64,000 nucleotides of DNA, taken from positions 8,448,291 to 8,512,290 of the forward strand of contig OZ020515.1 of NCBI GenBank assembly GCA_963971425.1. Direction: 5' to 3'. The position numbers and the translations under genes are program-made. This stretch comes from Bryoerythrophyllum caledonicum (lineage: Eukaryota; Streptophyta; Bryopsida; Pottiales; Pottiaceae). The notes under the pieces are model-generated. The model had not been told where the DNA came from and did no database searches. It saw nothing but the letters and a program-made list of their open reading frames with translations. This document shows, piece after piece, positions 57,001-64,000 of the stretch (its first letter is position 1; every line of letters begins with the position of its first letter).

Positions 57001-60000
57001 ATTTATGGTTTTGTCCGACTATATAAAACATTGGCCATCAAAAGAAGCTAAGTCTTGTGATGTTTTGGAATGTTGTGTTGGACATTTCAACCAAAGTTTA
57101 ACTCTTTTTGCTAATTTAGGTCCAGCTGCAAGTTGGACTCCGGCACAAATTCTTGCAATGCACAATTTAATAATTTTATTAGGTTTGTGTATACAAGACC
57201 TGACAAATATCAATGAAAATAACGACTATTGGAGCAAATTTGAAAATCTCTTATGCGAGATGTTGGTTGACATGTGGGCACATTGGAATTGCATTCAATC
57301 ATATGTAAGTTGGTTAGTATTAGAGGTATGTTGGGGATGTCTAATCCATTTGTTAGATGAATTTCAAAGGAGTTTGCTCAAACCCATTCGATCGTATTAC
57401 TCAACTTTTGGAGAACAACTTGGCATGAGAAGAAATTTTGACAATACTAAATTCATACATTGTGAATTTTTACCAATAAAAGGACTTATGTTTTTACAAT
57501 TGGTTGTCATTCTAGTGCAACGGAAAATTCATATAAATGATGATGGTGGTGCATATTTGTGTTTCCGTGACAATGCCTTTTGGTTCCTTCAAGAAATTAT
57601 GAATCCTAGTCGTGGTCTTTTGATGATAATTATAAAAAATGGGCCTCTTGTAACATGTAGAGAATGTGAAAAAAAACTTACTAATCCGAGTCTTGGATTG
57701 GAGTCTTGTTCTAGTATTAAGCAACATAGTTTGATTCTCCTTGCTCAAATATTTAGCCTAAGACTTTCTTGTTCCAATATACATGTGCTAAAGAAGTATA
57801 GTAGAGGTTGCAAAAATATATTTCTTTCTAAAAAATATCTCATACCTTTTCTTGACACATTATACTCTAGTTTCAAAAATTTATATTCTAAAGAAATTCA
57901 ACAAGCAGGATTGAATTCATTACAAGAGATCCAATTTTTTGATGATGGAAAGAAGCATCCACAAGTAGAACATTGTTTGGAAAGTAGTGTACAAAATGAC
58001 AAGGATTTGTGCTCAGCAAGAGATGAGACGTTGTCTTTATGCTACTCATATGCTCATGTACTTTTGGCTGTTGCAAAAAATTTAAGTGTTGATGGCAATC
58101 AAGCTTTTAAAGATCTTTGTGTAGTGGATTTTCTTGTTCAAGAAATCTCTCTTGAATATGAATATTCTCAAATTGCAAGTCCAAGATCCAACTTCAAAGA
58201 TGATATGACAACAAGTTCTATGTACACAAATTCCAAAAGGTTATCTACAAGGAAAGATTTAGAGATATTTAAAGGATTAAAAGGTTCAAATTCTAGTCCA
58301 AATTCTAGTTCAAATTCCATAAGAAATGGTTGTGCACTATCTAGTGGAGTTCAAGATTATGGATTTAAAAACTCAACTTTGCAATGTCAAGATTTTATAT
58401 TACAATGGACTAAAGAAAAAAACATTAGTGATGTGCATAGATCAACCTTTTCATCTGAAAGAGACAAAGTGAGTTCAAAGACAAACAAAAAATTAAGAAA
58501 TGATTCAATTGAATGTAACAAAAAAATGTTTTCAAAGCCAAACAATCATTCAAATTTTTTCGGTGATATAAATGATTCAAATAATCTTCCATTACATCTC
58601 TCTGGTAATCATAAATATGAAACCATGAGTTTCGCTTCTAAATTGGACCATGATGATTTTACAACTTTGAAAGGAAGCAAATACTATGAAAAAATAGTAG
58701 TGTATAGTGGTAGATTCTTTGACTTGAATGAAGAAGTTGAACGTGAATTTGTAGCAGAAGGAGATCATGAAGAAAATGATAATGAAAAACAAAACTTAAC
58801 TAGAAATAGTAAAGTTATGAGCAATGAAACACAAGTTCAATATAAAAATGTTGAAGATGTTTTAACTTCATCAACTTCATCAAGATCAACACCTTGTGAA
58901 AGTACAAATAAAGGACTTTCGACCACATCAAATGCTCGCCCTCTGATACCGAAGCTTAATTTTACAAGTGCTCTTAAAAAAATTCAATCTAGTATGGGTA
59001 TCGGTTTTGACATTGAAACAATACAAAATGATATGGGTGATAATATTCTTAATAATGAAGATATAAACAATGGTTGCAAATCTTCAAACTTGTATCTCTC
59101 TTATGATAAAGAACGTTCTAGGAGACCTATTTACCATAGCGCTGATTTACATGTACTTTTATTAGAACTTCTTATAAACCTTATGCTCAATCCACAGTAT
59201 GTTTCTACTGTTCATTAGGTTTTTAATTTTACATCTATAATTTATGCCATAATCATTTATCTAGAAAATTTTGAATTTTTTTCACGAGAACAAATCTATT
59301 TTGCAGAGGTACATTGGAAATTTGTTATTGTGATCGCTTTCCAATGGAACATCGTAAAGTCAATGCTCCATTTTATCTCTTCTATCGTATCCTTAATAAG
59401 TTACGATATATTTCATATATTATATAATAATTTAAAATCCTTGGCATTAATCAGATATTCCTTAATATTTTCTAAAATAGATCTTAATCATTTATCTAAT
59501 GAAGATATTATGCCCATTTTAGCAAAGAAATTGGAAACTTTCCATCTTTCAACATATATGATCTTAAAATTGACTTGGAAAGTATTATTTGACCCTTTGA
59601 ATTACATCAATCGATCTCAAATTGCACAAGGTGCCTCATCTCGGGTACAAATTATATAAAATAAACATTATATTGATGGTTTGTTGAAGACCATTGAAAT
59701 AACTTCAAATAAATTTCCAACACATTACTAAATTGTAATAACTCTAAAATAATCATTTAATTTCTTCTTTGAACATGGTTATATGAAATCAAAATTCAAA
59801 TTTCAGGAATTTTCAATGAAGATTTAAATAATTTTTTATGACTAGATACTCTATTTATGATAAAAACCTGAAGTTGTTTTGTAGTATAACTCACGATTGT
59901 CAATAGGTTTACACTGCAACAAAAAAAGAAGGAAAAGATGGTGTAACTAATAATGAAGTGGTTGTACTTAAGGTAATTTTTCAACATCAATATGAAAAAT

Positions 60001-63000
60001 ATATCAACTCAACGTTCATACCTTCAAAAATAACATCTAACACATTTTAAGTAGTATAGAACAAAATTATAGTTTCATATGTCAGAATAAGTATCAAACT
60101 TTGTATAAGTTGTTAGAATGGTAAAATATCTAAGCTTCAATGGTCTATTTAAGAATACCAACCTTAAGAAACTTGATTCACAATGGTCATTTACATTAAA
60201 ACCACATTTAATTGTGTGCATATTTGACTACAATGGATATATAATATTGATAAGGTTGAAAACCTAGGATCAAACTAGAACAATGATTGAAAAAGAAAAT
60301 ACTATTTAAAAATAAGTAAATAAATTATTATCAAAATCAATTTATTGTTCTTTGCACATCGTGTACTCCACCTCTTCTTCTTACCACAAAATTTACCTAA
60401 ATTTCCACAACAATGTCACATATAAATTCTTATCATACCAACATCTTGCAATGAATATGATTGGGGCCTACACTTGAAATCCCAAGTCTCCATGAAAACA
60501 AAAACATCCATAGTTCATTAGCGCAATTAGATGATATATATTATTAAAAAAATCATATCCTAAAACACAAAATATATTCTTGATACACTTTACTTTTTTT
60601 TACAATTTATATTTTGATTGAAAATCATCTATCCGTTTTTTCCTTAGAAGTTCAATCGCTAATTTATGTTGCATAGAAGACTAAGTTTGAAGAATGGAGA
60701 AAGTGAGGATAAAAGGCCATGACGTAACCCTTAAACATCAGTCAAGAAATGCATATACAAATATGTATTTTACTTTGTTGAATACAAAAAAACTGAATTA
60801 AAGTTTAGCAAGACATACACCGCTAGATTAAAGATTCTTCACGTAACATCTTTCATTTGGAGGTCATTTTAATGTCATGTTCAAATACGACACCATACAT
60901 ATAGAATATTGTAGCCACCAATGACACATTCTGACGTTTTAGGGTTAACCCTTTCACACCGTATTGGCCATAGCACGACCATTGTCTACGAGCGTAATAG
61001 ATTTTGACGAGCAACATCTACTGTACTCGTAGATGGATGGTCGCGCCATAGCAAGCCTGGCGTTAAAGGGTTGAGTAGAGTGGAAGACTGATTTCATTGG
61101 AAGCAAGACTGACTTGGAAGAAGAACCTGGGAAGACTGACTTGAGAAGAAGAACCCGGGAAAACTGACTTCAGAAAAAAACCTATGAAGACTGACTTGAG
61201 AAGAAGAACCTGGGAAGACTGACTTGAGAAGAAGAACCCCGGAAGACCTACTTGAGAAGAAGACCTGGGAAGACTGACTTGAGAAGAAGAACCTGGGAAG
61301 ACTGACTTGAGAAGAAGAACCCGGGAAGACTGACTTGAGAAGATAAACCTGGGAAGACTGACTTGGGAAAACACGGACTTACGACGCATTCGGGAAGACG
61401 GACTTGAGAGAAGGACTTGGGAAACGTGACTTGAGCATTGAGATGAGCGAGTTTTGCTGCACTTTGAGCTGTGAATGTTGCTTTGAGTGTTGTTGTTTGA
61501 TGTTGTTGTTGATGGTGGCGATGGCGATGGCGCGCAGGTGGTGGATATGCCGAAGGGACCGCACGAGCCATGCAGCTTCTTCGACGTCTACTCCGAGGTG
61601 CAGATCCTGCACCGCTTCCGGGGCGACCCGCGCGTGTGTCAGATCCTGGACTACGGCGTCGACCGCGACGCCTTCGTGCTCGTCCTCAAGCACTACAAGT
61701 GCAGCTTGCGGGCGTGGCGCAAGCAACACACTGACACGAAACCAGCGCCGCTTCGCGAGAGGCTCCCTCTGTATCTCCAAGTGTACGCCGCCGTTCTGGA
61801 AGCTGTAAGTTTCAAGGTTTTGACTCTTCTCGGGCGAGGGTTTGGACTTCCACCTGACATTTGTTTTTTGGTGGAGATCGATCAGGTGAAGGCGTTGGAG
61901 GTGCAGAATGTAGTACATTATGACTTGAAGTGTGATAACGTGTTGTTGGAGCCTCTGGAGTGCACGGTGTCGGAGGATGACTTCTGGTGGCCTTCATTGG
62001 ACAGCGATTGTCCGATTCCGTTTCGCGTTTCCATTACCGACTTCGGTCAGAGTAAGGTTCGTGTTCGGGTGCTTGAAGTTAGGTCGCAGAGAGATTCATT
62101 TTTATCACTGAATTTCGAGCGACTAATTCTCATTGAATTTTGGTTTGGTTTTGCAGGCGTCGTTTATTAAAGGAGGGGAGTGCACTGCGCGCAATCGAGG
62201 CACCGAGTGTGTGAAAAGCCCTGAGATGTTGAAATCGCTAAGTTGTGCCGATGCTTTGCATGCCAGTACCTCAAGCCTGGAAGACGAAATCTCGGTCGGC
62301 AAGGCGGGCGATGTGTGGGGCCTAGGCTGCCTCTTGTATGAGCTTCTGACGGGAGAGTATCTTCTGTACGATGACGACTGGGTGCGGTTCTTCATGCGCG
62401 TCACTCTGGCCACGGAGGTTTGAAAAATACTGTTAAAAAATAATTTGTCTCTGGATGACATTCTATGTTTTAAAAGAAAACTGAATTAAATCTAAACGAC
62501 GTCAAATCTAAAGAATTAACCTAATTGTCATGTCGTGTGACAAACTCAATCTGAGCTGACCCTGGACTCTACGAATCGCCCTTGACGCAGGAACTTATAC
62601 CTGATGAGAAAGCTGCCAAGCTAGACAACTATGCCCCTATGATCGACTTTCTGCGTTTCATTCTGGTCAGAGATCCGAACACCCGGCCGTCTTTGGATGA
62701 GCTCACAGTACGCCTGAAGCAGCAGCAGGCATTGCTGAAAAGAGAGTGTCAACTTCACAAATCTGCAGGACATGACTTCTTCGAGGAGGTGTCGGACATG
62801 GCCGAAGATGACGAGCCTCAAAATGAAATCCCTCATGCTACAAATGCTCGCCAATTCAAACAGAAAAACAATGCTCAATCGCAGAAAAGATGCCAGACTC
62901 CATCCCTCAAGAGATTTCAGTCTAAACGCAGAGTTCAGATAGAGATTGCTCGAGGAGGAAAGCGGCTGCCAAAGTTTCTGCGGCTCTGGCGCTTGTGCTG

Positions 63001-63040
63001 TTCTTGTTGTTGGAGACGAGATGTGGACACGGTGAGATGA
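54004..63040 (+). CDS. Very large protein with C-terminal protein kinase domain, about 2151 aa
   Basis: Nine exons: 54004-54684, 54881-59196 (4.3 kb), 59307-59386, 59481-59644, 59907-59972, 61538-61804, 61886-62056, 62157-62417, 62591-63040. All introns are GT-AG, and the frame stays open for 2152 codons. Residues 1-1700 match no family I recognise: mostly helical, Leu-rich segments (armadillo/HEAT-like in texture, not proven), then an Asn/Ser-rich low-complexity part. The kinase domain starts at about 1740: glycine loop IAQGASSRVY, beta-3 Lys1769 (EVVVLK), helix-C Glu1789 (DVYSEV), catalytic loop VVHYDLKCDN with Asp1871, TDFG (Asp1910), SPEM, DVWGLGCLLYELLTGEY and RDPNTRPSL. Catalytic residues are present, so it is probably active; HYD replaces HRD and the loop lacks two glycines. 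The C-terminus is basic and Cys-rich (RLCCSCCWRRD). Joining the two halves rests on the split kinase domain: beta-3 lies before, and helix C after, the 1565-nt intron 59973-61537. The start codon is tentative. Confidence 0.78.
60728..60944 (+). mobile_element. Family A TTAA element, copy A11, intronic
   Basis: CCCTTAAACATCAG ... CTGACGTTTTAGGG, 217 bp. Right flank TTAA (60945-60948), left flank GTAA. Located in the large intron of the kinase gene, in sense orientation. Cleanest family A termini in the window. Confidence 0.88.
60949..61070. mobile_element. 122-bp TTAA-flanked hairpin element, intronic
   Basis: Nearly its whole length is an inverted repeat: CCCTTTCACACC, GGCCATAGCACGACCAT and TCTACGAG pair with CTCGTAGA, ATGGTCGCGCCATAGC and GCGTTAAAGGG. 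Flanks TTAA (60945-60948, shared with A11) and TTGA. Confidence 0.8.
61079..61390. repeat. GAAGACTGACTTGAGAAGAA minisatellite, about 11 units
   Basis: Unit of about 27-28 bp (GAAGACTGACTTGAGAAG plus AAGAACCTGG) in about 11 variably shortened copies. It lies in the kinase-gene intron, ending about 150 bp before the 3' splice site. Purine-rich on the sense strand. Confidence 0.92.
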
Positions 63041-64000
63041 CAATTTTGTTACAGATTCTGCAGCAAGTCTGGGTAGTTCCTTTCATGTGGTTAAGATACA
63101 ACAATAAGAGGAAAAAATGTGCGCATCAAAGATGTCCACATGAAGGTGTGCTGAGGCTTCAGAAGACCAACGGCTTTGGTGCTGATAAGCACTTCGTGAC
63201 TCTGCTAACGACAGGTAACTACATACATGAAGATAAATACACTGTTTTAACAACACTTCAACTTATGTCTGGATTCGCCTAGCTTGATGTGTCCCTCTGT
63301 TTGGGAGTGTACTTTTACTTGGTTAGGATGATGTTTCTTTCAACCCAGAGGGATCTTCTGTGTGATATCCACTTATTTTGAGCTTTGATCATCAGATAGA
63401 GTGCTCCTTGAGATACAGAAGTTCGGAGTGGAGCGCCACGCTCACCGATAAAGTGAATATGGAGCAAATTGGAACAAACATGCTGTCTGGGAACAGTATT
63501 GTATCAGTCCATCAAAAGACCTCGTCTTTCCTAGAGTTTCCTTTCCTGTGTTGCGCTGTGACACCAGAAGAAATTGTTGCCCCCAATCAATACCATGTAT
63601 AAGAGATTTCTCTAACTACCGGTATGTCGTTATAAGCCCGTGTCCGTAAGTCGATTCACTCGTTGGGACATTGAGGTTTCTCGAGTGATTGTTCAAGAGG
63701 GATAGCTGCCCAGAATAATTTAGAACACTATTTATAAATTTATAATATAGAGAATTTAGAACATGCGCTTCTTGTGTAAATATGCCATTCTCATCTGGAA
63801 GTGCTAACAGAATTCGTTGCAGCTGTCCAGAAATCAGAAGAGCTAGAGATCAATAGCTCGACCTTGGTGTATTTTGGAGATGGTGGCTGAAGTATACAAA
63901 AAGTTCGCACTAGTGATGAAAGGTAAGCAGTTCGTCACAAATTCCCTTTTCAATAGGTTAATTTCACATGAAATCCTCTACTGACGTATGTTTACATGGT
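63041..64000. other. 3' region of the kinase gene and start of unknown sequence
   Basis: Probable 3' UTR, perhaps with further introns. At 63880 ATGGTGGCTGAAGTATAC opens a short frame ending in a donor-like AAAG/GTAAGC at 63925, possibly the first exon of another gene, but the window ends too soon to judge. Confidence 0.35.

Noticed and set aside
61079-61390. Regularly spaced repeats resembling a CRISPR array
   Set aside because: Units are contiguous and variable with no unique spacers, in a plant nuclear intron. It is a minisatellite.
61407-63040. Kinase as a separate gene starting near 61.4 kb
   Set aside because: A kinase starting there would lack the glycine loop and beta-3 lysine. Those lie in the in-frame exons at 59481-59644 and 59907-59972, and the splice phases join perfectly.
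1-64000. LTR retrotransposon, endogenous virus or Polinton remnants
   Set aside because: I looked for paired long terminal repeats, primer-binding sites, and protease, integrase or capsid motifs and recognised none in this window.

Overview
This is a stretch of nuclear DNA from a land plant. Spliceosomal GT-AG introns, an AUX/IAA auxin repressor with plant-type domains and intron phases, an IQD calmodulin-binding protein, a nuclear-encoded mitochondrial acyl carrier protein and an NFD6-like protein all point to a (probably vascular) plant. Most gene exons are GC-rich and intergenic DNA is AT-rich. The lineage cannot be fixed from the sequence. The abundance of TTAA-flanked elements would be unusual for a seed plant as far as I know.

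Layout. 1-5.9 kb: repeats. 5.9-8.4 kb: a short four-exon gene of a plant-specific uncharacterised family (+). 10.2-12.9 kb: a divergent pair, an NFD6-like mitochondrial protein (-) and a mitochondrial acyl carrier protein (+), sharing an upstream region of about 1 kb. 13.8-25 kb: almost entirely repeats, including nested TTAA elements. 25.7-27.4 kb: five-exon AUX/IAA gene (+). 28-34 kb: decayed hAT-type transposon and G/T-rich low-complexity DNA. 36.8-38.7 kb: intronless IQD-type gene (-). 39.4-52.5 kb: repeats, including a SINE-like copy with a GAA tract of about 250 bp, a LINE fragment and long non-autonomous TTAA elements. 54.0-63.0 kb: one very large gene (+), reconstructed here as nine exons encoding about 2151 residues with a C-terminal protein kinase domain. 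Its N-terminal exons are AT-rich and its kinase exons GC-rich.

The dominant theme outside genes is at least six sequence families (about 50-950 bp) that start with CCC, end with GGG and are flanked by TTAA. This is the structural signature of piggyBac-superfamily insertion. Many sit end to end and share a single TTAA, one copy is cleanly nested in a relative, and none carries a recognisable transposase. A second theme is a SINE-like family (eight copies or fragments) ending in TTC repeats, with two copies flanked by clear 11-12 bp target duplications; it appears to seed the long TTC/GAA microsatellites.

The genes show no operon-like logic. The only suggestive pairing is the two divergent genes for mitochondrial proteins. 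Gene models were built by hand from splice signals and reading frame; UTR ends and the extreme 5' end of the giant kinase gene are uncertain.
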